Shown here piece after piece: positions 53,015 through 64,000 of a stretch of 64,000 nucleotides of DNA. The stretch is taken from contig RPFO01000127.1 of assembly GCA_009746045.1 (NCBI GenBank), positions 1,366,538 through 1,430,537 on the forward strand. The letters run 5' to 3'. The notes beneath the pieces are model-generated. The model was not told where the DNA came from, did no database searches, and saw only the letters and a list, made by a program, of their open reading frames with translations. This DNA comes from Mesostigma viride (taxonomy: Eukaryota; Streptophyta; Mesostigmatophyceae; Mesostigmatales; Mesostigmataceae). How positions within the stretch are numbered: the first letter of the stretch is position 1; each line of letters starts with the position of its first letter. Position numbers and translations under genes: made by a program.

Positions 53015-55312
53015 TGCCGCACGTTTTCATGCATCTATAACTTGCCTTTGTAAAGTGAAGGTCATGTTTCCATAATTTGCACAAACATCTAGGAATTTGC
53101 ATGAGCAGCAGAGTGAATCATGATCATCACTGTACTGTAGTGGCCGAGGGCCGGAAACCCAAACTTTAGGTCGCCTGGCCTCGAATTTGCGCTAAAACAC
53201 TTAGTACGCCAAAAATACGGCCGCGGGCCAATACGCCGAATAATACGAAAAAGTACGACGGACGTACTATAAGTGCTTAATTCATACGGACGACCATGTA
53301 CTATAATCATTCGATCGTATTATACCGTATTATACCGTATCGTACGCCGTATAATGTAACACTGCTGGCTGGACTGTCTGGGCCGGGCTTGGAGGCGCGG
53401 GGCCGCGGGCGGTGGGGTTGGAGATTAGTGTCAAAACCGAGGCGATGGTGATTGGGGCTACCAGTCGGTTGCCCGCCAAAGCCACGGCTGCTAGATAGAT
53501 GGGACGAAGGTCCCGTTCCGTGATCGCTTCAAACTGTTGCAGGGAGCAGGCCGACACCGCCGATGATGTGGACATCCGCATCGGCCTGCATGGCATATGC
53601 ATGGGCATGCATGCTTCATTCAGTTCGCCTACCGTACTGGCACTCGAAGGATCACCTGGTATGGGCGACCGCAAGCGACTATGCTCTTCAAGTGAACTGG
53701 TCCTGGTCCTCACGGCGCTCACCTGATAACATGGTGCCGAGGCATATGGACGCTCATGGACCATGCAGATGGCCGCCGGCACGTCTGGACGGCACGCCTA
53801 CTACCAGGATGCTTCGACAGGTCCTGAATGTAGGTGTAACATCTAAAAATGATCATCAGCATCATCCATAGTCCAAATATGAAAGATCTTTTACCTGGGT
53901 TGCCTTCTTGAGTCACAGATCTTCAAGTATCCAGGCAACGTTGAGATGGAGATTCCACAGCGCGTGATTTAGGGAACCACACCCCTTGTAGACACAAAGA
54001 CAAGTTGGTGCCCTAGACGTCTTATGTGGAACTGAAAGCAGTCTAGTAGTATCAAAGGGCTCTTATGAATGGACAACAAAGACAAGCTTTATTATACCAT
54101 GATGGATCAAAACCAACGTGTCAACAATGGCGACCCCACGTCCTTGATATCGACGTGCTTGTCGAGCGTGCGCCTCAACCTTAGCCTGAAGAGAACCAAT
54201 CTTGAAAAATCATGGAATCTTAAACAAGATCTTCGTATCCATCCTAGTCACACAAAACAGAACAACACCACAACCAGCCTAGCTGGCAGAATCTAGACAT
54301 GAGATCCTGAATCTGTAGTAAGCACTAAAGTCCCAAAGGAGCATTTAACTTGGTTGGTAGTACCGACCAACAAACTATAACCCCACGTGGAACAGGCCAC
54401 GACCAATCATAAGTGCTTCTAACAGTCGGTTGACAAAGTATAAGTTGCAATTAGTAGCGCTGTCTTGGAAACCTCATAACTTTCTCAATACTGATCCAAA
54501 AGTCCTCGAATAAAAGCCAAACGTTCACAAAACAAAGGATGTAACAACAGATCATTTTTGCTTGTTACAGTAGGATTTCCCACACATAGTAGGTCTTTAG
54601 AGTCTTTGTATCAGGGTATGCCCCACATTTCGGACGAGGTTAGGCAAGTTACGCAGGATAGCATTCGTAGGACATCTTAATTACTCGCACTGGTCAGTCA
54701 GGTTGAGACACCGACCTGGGTCTGGCGCCCGCCCCCAGCGGCTTGGCCAGCTGGCCAGGATCCTGACCTGGCCTGGCCCCAAGGGCATTCCTAGAAATAT
54801 TGGTAAACCTGCCATGAACTAAACACAGCAGTTGCTGGCTGACCTAGTGACAGGTCCTGGAGCTCAGTAACTTTGATTGAACACTGCATTTCCTGCCTCT
54901 CTCTTGCTTGGACTGCTATGCAGAACAAGAAGAGGTGGCAGGCAATATTGGAGGCATGTCCAGGCTCACGTACACGCCAGCCCCTTGTTACGCCGCGGGT
55001 ATCTACCACTACCTCTACCTCTACCTGGCCTGATGCTACCTAAACTAGTCAAGCCTCCTCTAGTTAAACCTCTAGCGAAAGACGAACGAGACGATCCAGA
55101 TCTCAATGCATTAACGTAAGTGTTGCTATAATACGCCATAAGCCATTTACACAACCCGTTTATTCCAGGAATAGAGGAAGGAAACACAACTACACTGCCG
55201 TGACCCAAGCCTATATGTGTTAATTCATTTAACACACGCCGAGTGCACACACGAGGGGTAGAACGTGCATAAATGGTCACCATGCAACGGTCCAACACGC
55301 TCGGGCCGACAT
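53015..55312. other. Repeat-derived region without a recognised gene
   Basis: Sequence at 53140-53363 resembles the TATAATACG-rich ends of the TIR element at 55323 (right end GTATAATGTAACACT at about 53348-53362), so a related element probably ends here; its left end was not found. No convincing coding sequence in the rest. Confidence 0.4.
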
Positions 55313-55322
55313 GGCCCTCGCC

Positions 55323-56809
55323 AGTGTTCAATTATACGCCGTATTATACGGTATAATACGGTATAATACGCGTTATACAAGGTCGGGCGTATAATTTTTA
55401 TCCGTTTTATACGATTTGCGTATTTTTACGTATAATACGGCGAATAACACGTATCAGCGCGCGTATAATGGGGTTTTCGCGCTCATCCGAGGTCCGGCAG
55501 CCAAATTTTTCGTGCGGGAACCAAGGCGGGAAAGCAAGGGAACTTAGAAACACTACGGAAACCATCCACTGGTTGACATTTGGCGACCGTGAGACACAAG
55601 GATCTTACAAGCAAGCTACACTGTAGCATCGCAACCCTCCATGCTGTTTAGGTCTCTAGTCTGCCCTTGCCTCTCGGGCAGCCGTGCACCGAATATTGAA
55701 GTCATACAGAAAACTGACTGGTACGAGAGCATGGCCGCTTTACATAATTTAGGCATGATCCTTAGGTCTTGAAAAGCTTATATCCTTGGCCAGGCAGCGC
55801 TGGGATGTGCGCGGATGTGTCTCGACCTTCTGCTCGATGCGGCAACCTCGTTTCAGCAACCAGGTGGCGACCGTGCATGTGCTAACTGTTGATAGGCGGG
55901 AAATGCCCCTACATTTGAACGCGGATAGCTGTTTCACGTTATTCCTTACATGATTTATAAGCGACGACGGCCAGGAAAGGCTCGCAGCTACGTCCATCAG
56001 GTGGGCATGCTGGCTCCGTCAAGAAAGGTAATATGCGGTTTTGATCTGGTACGTGCTATCCTGTTCACGTGTTCATTGTACTGTGTCAAGTTGTTGGGTG
56101 GATTGTAAAATAATCGTAGACCTGTAATGGAGGTTTTCTGCTTGTCTTTTGGTTGCTTTACTGCCTCTACGCATTGTTGGCTTGTGATGGTTGGGGAATA
56201 CCACTACGACATGCAGATTTTGGACCAGATTTGTCTGCTATTAGCTTATGCTTCATCGAAAGCAGTGACGTAGTGCTTGGCATTGTTTATAAATATGATA
56301 AGCTTGATAACGCGATGTTTTTTCTTGCTAAAAGCATCTCGAAACAAGTGGTTTTCTGGCCAGATCTAGCCACTATTTCTTGTTTTGCTCGCCAAAGTCA
56401 GCCTTCTTCTTGTGTGCTCCTCATGCATACAAGAAACATGGAGATGCCCAGGACCTGCTTGCATGGAAGCATAGCCATCTTACTTCTTTTGCTTTTTTCA
56501 TCTTTCCATTTCATTTGGCGTTGTTTTTTAGGGTATAATGCATAGGTAATCTAGCTCCTCGGGAACCCCGGTTTAATTACACGTCCAGTGTTCCCAAGCA
56601 CTGCTGAGCAGTGGCAACCCATGTACCATGTGTAATTTAGTGTCAGAAACATGTGGACTGCTTGAAATGATATCAAAATGCATGAAACAACCCCAAAAGC
56701 GACGAAATCCAGTATTTGCGTATAATTTCCGGATAATACCGTATTATACCGTATTATCCATTATACGGACCCCGCGCGTATAACCGCGTATTGCGTATAA
56801 TTGAACTCT
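55323..56809. mobile_element. TIR DNA transposon, non-autonomous, with 10-bp target duplication
   Basis: It is flanked by GGCCCTCGCC at 55313-55322 and 56810-56819. The terminal inverted repeats are AGTGTTCAATTATACGC and AGAGTTCAATTATACGC. The subterminal 100-130 bp at both ends are packed with GTATTATAC/GTATAATACG motifs. No transposase is recognised inside. Target length (8 versus 9-10) leaves hAT or Mutator-like classes open. Confidence 0.85.
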
Positions 56810-56945
56810 GGCCCTCGCCTACAGATGCACGCTGGTCCACTACATCTACAGATGCACGCTGGTCCACTACATTTTACCAAAGGATCAGGACCACTAGTAA
56901 AGTACGCGGCGCGGCGCCCCAAAGGCACCCAATGCACCACGGCAC

Positions 56946-57057
56946 TGTTACGAGGACAATAGTGTCCCGGTAGGAGCTACACGTAAACCTAGGGACAACC
57001 GAGGCAAAAGACCTAATTTACGTCCGTAACTACAACGAATTGTTACGCGACGTAACA
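56946..57057 (-). repeat. 3' LTR of Ty3/gypsy element (112 bp)
   Basis: It starts TGTTACG and ends CGTAACA (read on the minus strand TGTTACGTCGCGTAACAATT ... CTCGTAACA). It is preceded on the minus strand by the purine tract GGGGGGGAGG, as expected for the polypurine primer. GGCAC at 56941-56945 would be one copy of a 5-bp target duplication; the partner lies outside the window. Confidence 0.75.
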
Positions 57058-57427
57058 CCTCCCCCCCACAAAGGTAGGGAGCCCTCTCCCTACGCACAGG
57101 GAGGAAAACAAGGGGTAGGAAACCTAATGCACCCAGCACACACCAACACAATCGGCAGACCATCCAAGATACAAGGCACCAACGTATTAACTCGGTCTCC
57201 ACCACCACGCCGGGAGGTGTAGGGTTAGCCAGCACCAAGCCTGGTGGTAGGTTCCCCTAACTGCCTGGAACAAAGTCCTTGCCGGGGGGGGACGGCACTG
57301 GGCAGGACACACAGAGTAAACAAATCAGTACCAAGGACCAAGAACGACCAGTCAACTGGCCAGAACGTGAGGGCGACTCTATATACCGGAGGGACAACAC
57401 CCTCAGGTCGGGCCTAAGGCCCTCTAT

Positions 57428-58537
57428 CTAATGGCCATCCGTCTGGTAGGTACCACGGGAGGCCAGCAGGACATCCAGGTACGCCTGGTAGTGAGACACA
57501 TCCTCAGCATTGTCGTGCCTATCTACAGTGAGGAAAACATCGGCCCACACGCCGTCAGGAAAAAGACCCAGGAAGGCCCAGTAATACCTATGCTGCGTAA
57601 GAACGACCTGGCCCCGGGCCCAGTCCAGGAAACCACAGGCAAAGAGGCGTAGGAAAGGCTCTACCGCGATCAGGCAGAGAGCCCGCAGGAGCAGGCGATG
57701 GTACCGGATCCGTGGGCGCATACCCGTCGGGAAGAACAGATCTACCAGGGGCTCCACGTTGGACGGCCACAACCGGATATGCCGAATCTCACGGGAGCGC
57801 CACCGACGGGCACACTGTCGCGACCCGAACGTCTCGAGGTAGTCGCTAGCCCGGGGAGGAGGATGACCCCGAGAGTCCAAACCCTGGCCCGGGATGGGCG
57901 CTGGACGACGGGCATCCCACTCTAGGATGGGCTGAAGGACCGTGCTGTACGTGGCACCCGGCACCGCAGGAAACTCTACCGTAAGGGCATCTGAGGCCAT
58001 AATGCCCAGAGGCGGAGGGTAAACCCACTGGAACCCGCCGTAGGTGTCCAAGTCATTGTGGCGCCTAGCCCAGCGATACAGGACGCGCCGAACCAGGATC
58101 TCACCCTGGAACACCGGATCAGCTAAAATAACCATATCGAAAGGAGGCCGATCAGTCTCAACTGGTAGGCCACGGTCCCGCGGCGCCCGACACACCTGGG
58201 AGAAACCGTAGGACATGGGCGAAATGGCGAGCTCGGCGGAGGCGCGCGGTAGGTCACACTGGCGGCAGGCGAGCGCAGACATACCGTACCCAAAGACAGG
58301 CGTGTCGCGCGACTCCGGAGTCGCATGCACCACAGAAGGGGCCCGATCCCGATCGCCCTCTGACAACTCCCGAAGGGAATCGGCAGCGCGGGTGGCGCGG
58401 GGGTCAGAGCCACTGGACCGAACTACCGCAGCCAAAGACCGCGGGGCCGAAGGGACAGGGGCCGCCGAAGGGGTAGGAACCGGCACAGACGGCTGCGGAG
58501 GGGAGGGGACAACCAACCACCCGTCGACCGCAGACAT
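57428..58537 (-). CDS. Extra ORF downstream of pol in the Ty3/gypsy element, 369 residues, unknown function
   Basis: It starts 26 bases after the pol stop codon and ends about 370 bases before the LTR, so it occupies the position of an env or accessory gene. The N-terminal 60 residues are Pro/Ser/Ala-rich (SPPQPSVPVPTPSAAPVPSA). A more structured, Arg/Trp/Tyr-rich region follows, including one modestly hydrophobic stretch (LLLRALCLIAVEPFLRLFAC). No signal peptide, no clear C-terminal membrane anchor and no zinc knuckle were seen, so it does not look like a typical envelope or Gag protein. I do not recognise the family. It is intact. Confidence 0.75.
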   Translation of the reverse strand: MSAVDGWLVVPSPPQPSVPVPTPSAAPVPSAPRSLAAVVRSSGSDPRATRAADSLRELSEGDRDRAPSVVHATPESRDTPVFGYGMSALACRQCDLPRASAELAISPMSYGFSQVCRAPRDRGLPVETDRPPFDMVILADPVFQGEILVRRVLYRWARRHNDLDTYGGFQWVYPPPLGIMASDALTVEFPAVPGATYSTVLQPILEWDARRPAPIPGQGLDSRGHPPPRASDYLETFGSRQCARRWRSREIRHIRLWPSNVEPLVDLFFPTGMRPRIRYHRLLLRALCLIAVEPFLRLFACGFLDWARGQVVLTQHRYYWAFLGLFPDGVWADVFLTVDRHDNAEDVSHYQAYLDVLLASRGTYQTDGH

Positions 58538-58563
58538 AACATAAGAGAGGAGAAGGTCTACAA

Positions 58564-60207
58564 CTAGAGCTTGTGCAGGGTTTTATATTCCTGCAGCAGG
58601 CGACTACACCCATCTAGCTCACTCTCCGTATACCAGACCTTATCTACTTCACTACGAGCATACATCCACTTCACTTTATACTGACGCTGGGTACCGCGGC
58701 CCTTTTTGATATCTCTATGGGCCACGATGCTTTCTACTTCGTCTTCTACTTCCCCAGTGTCAGGGTTATGCTCTAAAGGGGCAGGCGCTAGCTCTCTACC
58801 AGCGAACGTACTAGGGTGGTACAGTTTCAGCTGGCTCCTATGGAAGGTGTTCGAATGTGTCTGCCAAGAGGTAGGGATATCGACTTTATATAGAAAATTT
58901 CCTACTCTAGACAAAACATGGAAGGGTCCTAAGAAGGCGGGCCTAAGTTTGACCTTAAGTTCTGCTTCAAACTTATGAGCAAAACGGCCAACACGGGGGC
59001 CTTCTACTAATACTAGATCTCCTATTTCTATCTCAGGTGCTCTTCTATCTAAGGAGGCACGCAACCTAGCAAGGTACTTAGACTGAGCTTTTTGGTACCC
59101 TGAGATCGCGTGGTCATGAGCAGTTTTCATTCTATCTAGTAAGGACCGTACACCTTCTACAGTATCTCGGGACACATCATCCTTGTCCCGTAGAGGACTA
59201 GCTAAGAGAGAGGTAGGGGTAAGAGGCTGTCTACCAGTATCTAGGAAGAAGGGCGTATATCCATGCGCAGCCTGGGGGCAATTGTTGAGGGAGAATTCTA
59301 CTAAACATAAATAATCCTCCCAATCACTTCCCGAGCCATTCACATAGTGCCTAAGCGCTTCTTCCACTACCCTATTAAGACGCTCTACTAAATGAGAGGA
59401 GGAGGAGTGGTAGGCAGTACCGTAGGTAACCTTGGTACCGATGGCAGCGAAAAACTGCTGCCAAAAATCTGAGGTAAATAACTTATCCTTATCACTAATA
59501 AACTTCCTACTCAAACCATGATATCTGTATACATTATTGAGGTATAGGCGTGCGCAGTCACGTGCTGTGAGTTCTAAAGGACACGGCACGAGATGGCACA
59601 TACGAGTAAAACGATCTATGAACACAAGGATCTGGGCATTGCCCCTCTCATTCTTTCTAAAAGGTCCTACAAAATCCATCATGATAGAATCCCACGGCAT
59701 GATGGGGTCAGGCAAGGTCCTAGGTTCTGCTATCTGTCCTACGTTATTGGGTTTCATCTCCTGGCAAGATTGACAAGTTCTAACATACTCATCTACATCC
59801 AAGGTTATAAAGGGAAGGCCAGTAATAAGAGCGGGCTACTAGGTCCCGTACCCGTTTACCACCCTGATGAGCAGCTAAGTCATGCAACTCAAAGAGCAAG
59901 GAGGAGCGATAGATAGGAGGGACATACAGGCGCCATTGAGGGGGAGAATCTGCTATCTGCACATATAAAAACCCACCTACGAATTTACAAGGGTGCTTGC
60001 CTAATTGTTGGGGATGTGCAGCAATGGCAGCTAATGCTTCCGGCTCAGTGGCCGTAAATCTACTAATAAGACGTTCAAGATCAGAGGTAGGCATCGCTAC
60101 AGAGGTATCCAGAACAGGTTTAAAGAGATCTCCTACCGCCTTGCCAAAGAGAAGGGGAGGTCCTAGAGGGACTATGTTTTCATAAGACTTTCCTGACCTA
60201 GTCGCTA
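58564..60207 (-). pseudogene. Ty3/gypsy integrase with chromodomain (pol C-terminus), one frameshift
   Basis: The upstream piece (60207 to about 59800) has LYVPPIYRSSLLFELHDLAA and HQGGKR, the H..H half of the zinc finger; after a +1 shift near 59797 the frame continues DEYVRTCQSCQEMKP, the C..C half. Catalytic residues are visible in MDFVGPF (D), FISDKDKLF (D) and HLVERLNR (E). The C-terminus, ESIVAHRDIKKGRGTQRQYK and VKWMYARSEVDKVWYTESEL, is a chromodomain. Integrase would insert the element DNA, and the chromodomain would guide it to modified chromatin. The shift could be real decay, programmed, or a sequencing error. Confidence 0.88.
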
Positions 60208-60212
60208 CACTA

Positions 60213-60560
60213 GGAACTCAATTTCTGAGAAAGTTCTCAAAACCCTCAATTTTCTCACCTTTTGTGAGAATTTTTTGAGAAAATTGAGAAAAATCTCAAT
60301 TTTTTTCCGCAAACGCTAGGCAAGAAATCTCACCAGGGTGAGATTCTGGTGAGAAAAAGGGCGTTTTGGTGAGATTGGGGTGAGAAAAAACCCTAAAGTG
60401 AGAAAAAAGGTGAGAATGGGTGAGAAAAAGACAGAAAGATTGAGAAAATTGAGAAAATTGAGAAGTTTCTCACCAACACGAGAAAAATCACTAACACGAG
60501 AAAAATCACAAGTCAACGTGGTGAGAAATTTCTCACCAAGAGTGTAACACGAGAAAAATC
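60213..60560. repeat. CACTA subterminal repeats
   Basis: More than 25 copies of TGAGAA(A) or its complement TTCTCA, in both orientations, several spaced 8-20 bp apart. Such arrays are transposase (TNPA-type) binding sites in CACTA elements. Confidence 0.75.
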
Positions 60561-60711
60561 ATTAGCTTTATTTCATTAAGTCCTTAACGTGAAAAAAAAC
60601 TCAACCACTTTGATATGCAATATAGGGTGCACCACAAAGGTGCAATATAGGGTTCATACAATATAAAACAGCACATCATTCCATAAACAATGCTGTCATG
60701 CCCAAATTAAA

Positions 60712-63700
60712 TCAATAGTCATCTTCTTCAGAACTGCTGTCCGAGGGGTTGCTTGCATCAACATCATCTTCTGATGACATAGTGTCATCCCCACTAGTGT
60801 CGCAATAGTTCACAGCTTTACGCTGCCTTCCACTGGCCCTCTTTGCCATAGGGACCTCCGCAATTACAACGGTGGGCTGGCTAGGTCCAGCATCTGTGGG
60901 AGCACCACGCTTGCGGCTGCGCCCTCGAGCAGGTGCCTTGCCAGCGCGGCGCACCACGTCGCCATCACCTACGTCTGCCGCTGCCACCTTCTTCTTCTTC
61001 TTGGACCCCTTCTTCTTGCCTTTCTTCTTGCCACCAGGCGGTGGCATCGGCTCACCCTCCTCAATCACTTCAAACTGCGGCATGGTGGGGAAATCTGCTG
61101 CCACGCTGTGATACACATGGTTACTGAGGGCAGATTGCGCCTGGTGTGCCATGCTCCATGGCAGTTTGGCAGGGATTACCACCATTTCGGGAGCATAGCA
61201 TTCATCGACGACATACCCAACTGAGCTCACTGCACCTGGCAACACAAGGCACGACGACCTGGGGGCCTTTGCGCTGCTGATGACCACCAACCTCTCCTGG
61301 GGCAGGTGAGCGACATGAAGGCGATCAAAAAGCTCCACCTTCAACAACAGCTGCCATTCCCAGCCACCTCGTGGGTACTCTAACCTGGCCTTCAGAATGT
61401 GTGTGATCAAACCAAAGTCTACACCGCCCGGGCCATGCACCGCAACTCCCGCATTCTTGTGCCGCTTTCCCTGGGATTGGTCCGCAGCCTCCGTGCGGTA
61501 GTTGAACCCGTGGATCCTGACTTTGTGGAAAGAATCCGCGTAGCGCTTCACGCCCCCACACGCCGCTACAATGACTTGCGGCACAAGCGGCGTCAGGTTT
61601 AATGATGCCCATGCCAGCACGTTGAACGTTGTGTCAGCACAGCGATCTCGCCTGCATTCAAACAAACGCACACCGATAACCCAGCAAAGAGTATTATTAT
61701 TAAGTATTGGTTATTAAAAAAAAAAAACAGATACAACACAGGACGCTTTTACTGGCGGCAAGATCATGGCACCCGGATGGGTAAAACCAAACAAACTAGA
61801 TATTAATTACTAGGGCTGGCTTTGTGACAGTAAAACATGATTGCATGGCTAATCCCAAGGCGCCTTTCAATAGGACTGAATTAAAATAACCAAAGCAGAC
61901 GGCGTAAGTAGCATTTGCAAAAAACAAGGCTCACCAGTAGGCCTCGTCGCCATTCGCAGGGTCGCTGTAATCAGCCTTGGGAAGGGCATCTTCTACCAGC
62001 AAATCCCTTGCCGCCGTCATCTCGTCCTCAGAAAACCGGTACCCGTCTTTCACCGAGCGCTTGCCCAGCTCGATGGTGCGCGACGGATCATTGGTGAGAA
62101 GGTCCCACACATAGTGCTTGGTCTTTACCTGCATTGGAAAAAAACATGATAAGCACACCAAGCAAAAATACAGAAGGCATTCAATTTAAAGAGCACTTTC
62201 CTTGAAAATGAGAGTGAGTAGAAACATCAAGGTTTTACACAAGGAGAGTTTCCATGCTGAATGAAATGAGCCATCATTGCTTCATGTAAATGCAGAATTA
62301 CAAACTCAAGGTGCTATACATCATGTACACACACAAGAAAGAAGTAAAGACCTTCAAATAAGAAACAACTTACTCCGGTGGCTCGATGCTGGAAGTAGGA
62401 TAGCAGCGTCAGCACCTCGAAGTTGACGAAGGACTGGCCCATGGAGTGCTCAACATTGAGTGCAGACATGTGGCCAGAAACCGCTGTGTTCATGCATCTC
62501 TCACCCCACGCCATGGACCTACCGTCAGGGAGACCGACATTTGAAATCTGCCCCGCCAAATGTGTCGCTGCGTGAACCGACCTGGACATTTCGGATGCGG
62601 GCAGAACACGCTCAAGTGCAACAATTGACCTCAACATAGCCCTACCTACCTCGTCCAGTTCGTACTGAGTGAAGACCCTACCGCTAAAGATTGAGTCCCA
62701 TGCTGCAGACGTTTCCAAAAAGGCAGCTCTTGCGTCTGCGTGCAGGCGGCCTCTAAGCAAAACAGGTAAGCGCTTCGAAAACAATTCTAGCTTGTCATGA
62801 GTCTTGGCCTTTCTCTCTGGCTTGCCATTGGCCAGCAGCCCCACAATATCACCCGGGAAGCAGTCGGGCAGGCTGTCCTTCATTCGGCGCTCCAGGGCTG
62901 CGTGGGAGACAAAAAAAAAAAAACAGTCAAACCCCACAAGTGTAAGTCAGTGGCAAGTCTTGATGCAACATGGAGAGTGACAAGTCGAACGTTTACTGTA
63001 CTGCAATATGCACTGTTCACATTGCACTGAAAATGTGAGAAGACCCTAAACGCGTGCGAAAGGAAAACTGAACCACAACCAGAGAAAGAAAAATTGCGAA
63101 ACTAAATAATTGCACTTGAATCAAATACCTATAAAACAGTTGGGAGAAAAAAGCAAACACTCACCAATAACTTCAGCCTTCTCTTGCGAGGTGAGCTGGC
63201 AGGGTGGATGCAACCCCCGCCTCCTGGTTGTTGTCTTGATTGTGCCATCCATGGCAGTGGTGGTTGTCACGGTCTTCTCCATGTGCAGCTCCGGGTTCAG
63301 GTTCATCTCCTTCAGCCGATCCCGAATGGCGTAGGTCAAACCTTCCCCTGGCAGCAGATTTAAGGAAAACAAAGCCATACAAGCGCAAATGCATACCAAT
63401 GTTAGTAATACTTAATACACACACTGAACCACAGCATGTAATAAATCCTAATGGAATTCTCCTTAAATACAAAATGTTGAAAAGGAAAAAAACAGCGACA
63501 AACACTAGTGACACAACACTAGACAGCACCGCACTTACCGCTAGTGGAGTTGGCGACTCGCAAGAGGTTGTTCGCCCCCAGGTGGAACTCGTCGATCAGG
63601 TGCCGTTGGAGGAGTTGAGGCCAGTACGGCAGCCTGCAAAAGGGCTCCGGCTCCCGGCCGTTGTTTCTGCAGTGCTCTACATAGGTTTCCATCGTCATGT

Positions 63701-64000
63701 CGGGCGGCGCCTCCTTGTCGTTGCCACCGCGACGGGGGTCATCAGCTGGCAGCAAGGTCTCATGCCCAAGAAAAACAATGCGCCCTTGGGAAACATAGGT
63801 GCCCTTCCAAGCAGGGCCGTGCACAAGGCAGCCGTCGTACCCGGAGTCTGGCATATTTACCATCTTACCAAACCCCGGGTAGTCGTGAACAGTAAACAAA
63901 AGCAGTGCTTGAATCTTTGCCGGGTGGAGCCCACCATGCTCATCATCATCCAACACATCACAAATGAAAAACCCATCCCACATCTTCACCAGCTCATCTA
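60712..64000 (-). CDS. CACTA transposase, C-terminal five exons (partial)
   Basis: Exons: 64000-63540, 63347-63165, 62897-62374, 62128-61935 and 61651-60712; phase is kept at every GT-AG junction, giving about 766 codons in the window. Exon 1 has ALLLFTVHDYPGFGKMVN and RIVFLGHETLLPADDPRRGG, the Transposase_21 (PF02992) region. Exon 3 (LPASEMSRSVHAATHLAGQI, RSMAWGERCMNTAVSGHMSA) corresponds to DUF4218. Exon 5 (KRYADSFHKVRIHGFNYRTE, GLITHILKARLEY) corresponds to DUF4216, then a Lys-rich run that could be a nuclear localisation signal and an acidic tail ending SSEEDDY. The 5' exons lie outside the window. It looks intact here, so the element may be recent. Confidence 0.88.

Larger units (their letters stand above)
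56946..60207 (-). mobile_element. Ty3/gypsy chromovirus, 3' portion
   Basis: Order on the minus strand: integrase zinc finger, integrase core, chromodomain, extra ORF, polypurine tract, 3' LTR. The reverse transcriptase, RNase H, gag and 5' LTR are not in the window because a CACTA element is inserted at 60207/60208. The pol frame is open up to that junction. Confidence 0.9.
60208..64000 (-). mobile_element. CACTA (En/Spm, CMC) transposon, 3' half
   Basis: The terminus CACTAGGAACTCAATTTCTG begins at 60208, preceded by CTA (60205-60207), a possible 3-bp target duplication. Next come about 350 bp of subterminal TGAGAA/TTCTCA repeats, then a multi-exon transposase gene on the minus strand. The other end lies beyond 64000. 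It is inserted in the pol gene of the Ty3/gypsy element. Confidence 0.85.

Noticed and set aside
54069-55119. Short ORFs at 54069-54296 and 54877-55119
   Set aside because: No recognisable motif, no splice context and no second copy; probably decayed retroelement sequence.
56153-56545. 130-codon ORF inside the TIR element
   Set aside because: No transposase motif; composition looks like non-coding AT-rich sequence.

Overview
The window is nuclear DNA of a eukaryote, most likely a green alga. The main evidence is a very intron-rich gene for a plant-type callose synthase (1,3-beta-glucan synthase) with GT-AG introns and GC-rich codons, next to a nuclear gene for a Ycf45/SPD1-like ATPase, a family known from plastids, cyanobacteria and plants. 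No prokaryotic operon structure, rRNA gene, confident tRNA gene or CRISPR array was seen. The exact lineage cannot be named from this sequence alone.

Layout. (1) 52-37675, + strand: the callose synthase gene. I could place 33 exons totalling 6444 nt (2147 codons plus stop), and every junction keeps reading phase. Its introns hold large minisatellites (54-bp, 63-bp, 73-bp, 56/26-bp, 34-bp and 12-bp units), two copies of a dispersed repeat of about 320 bp, and a 5'-truncated retroposon. (2) 37676-45585: a repeat block. A TTAA-flanked, piggyBac-like inverted-repeat element (38737-43943) contains an L1-like ORF1-only retroposon, which is itself split by a hAT element with an 8-bp target duplication. 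A short 5'-truncated copy of the same retroposon lies just outside. (3) 45586-50015, - strand: a two-exon gene for a 1328-residue protein with a polyglutamine N-terminus, a degenerate DEDD 3'-5' exonuclease-like region and a C-terminal Ycf45/SpoIIIAA-type ATPase whose Walker A motif is split by the intron. (4) 50016-57057: retroposon debris, including an L1-type ORF2 3' end with a 16-bp target duplication, a 47-bp micro-insertion with a 13-bp duplication, and a TIR element with a 10-bp duplication. (5) 56946-60207, - strand: the 3' part of a Ty3/gypsy chromovirus (integrase, chromodomain, an extra downstream ORF, a 112-bp LTR). (6) 60208-64000, - strand: the 3' half of a CACTA (En/Spm) transposon inserted into the Ty3/gypsy pol gene.

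Only two genes look like host genes. The callose synthase would act at the plasma membrane on UDP-glucose. The Ycf45-like protein probably acts on nucleic acid, perhaps in the plastid. Nothing suggests that they work together. The rest is transposable elements, many nested, with clear target-site duplications that allow a relative order of insertion. The observations I find most interesting are: the exonuclease-like/Ycf45 fusion; the extra ORF of the Ty3/gypsy element; ORF1-only retroposons whose 3' ends carry a hairpin plus a TTAA-type tail; and the repeated local duplication of splice junctions in the callose synthase gene.
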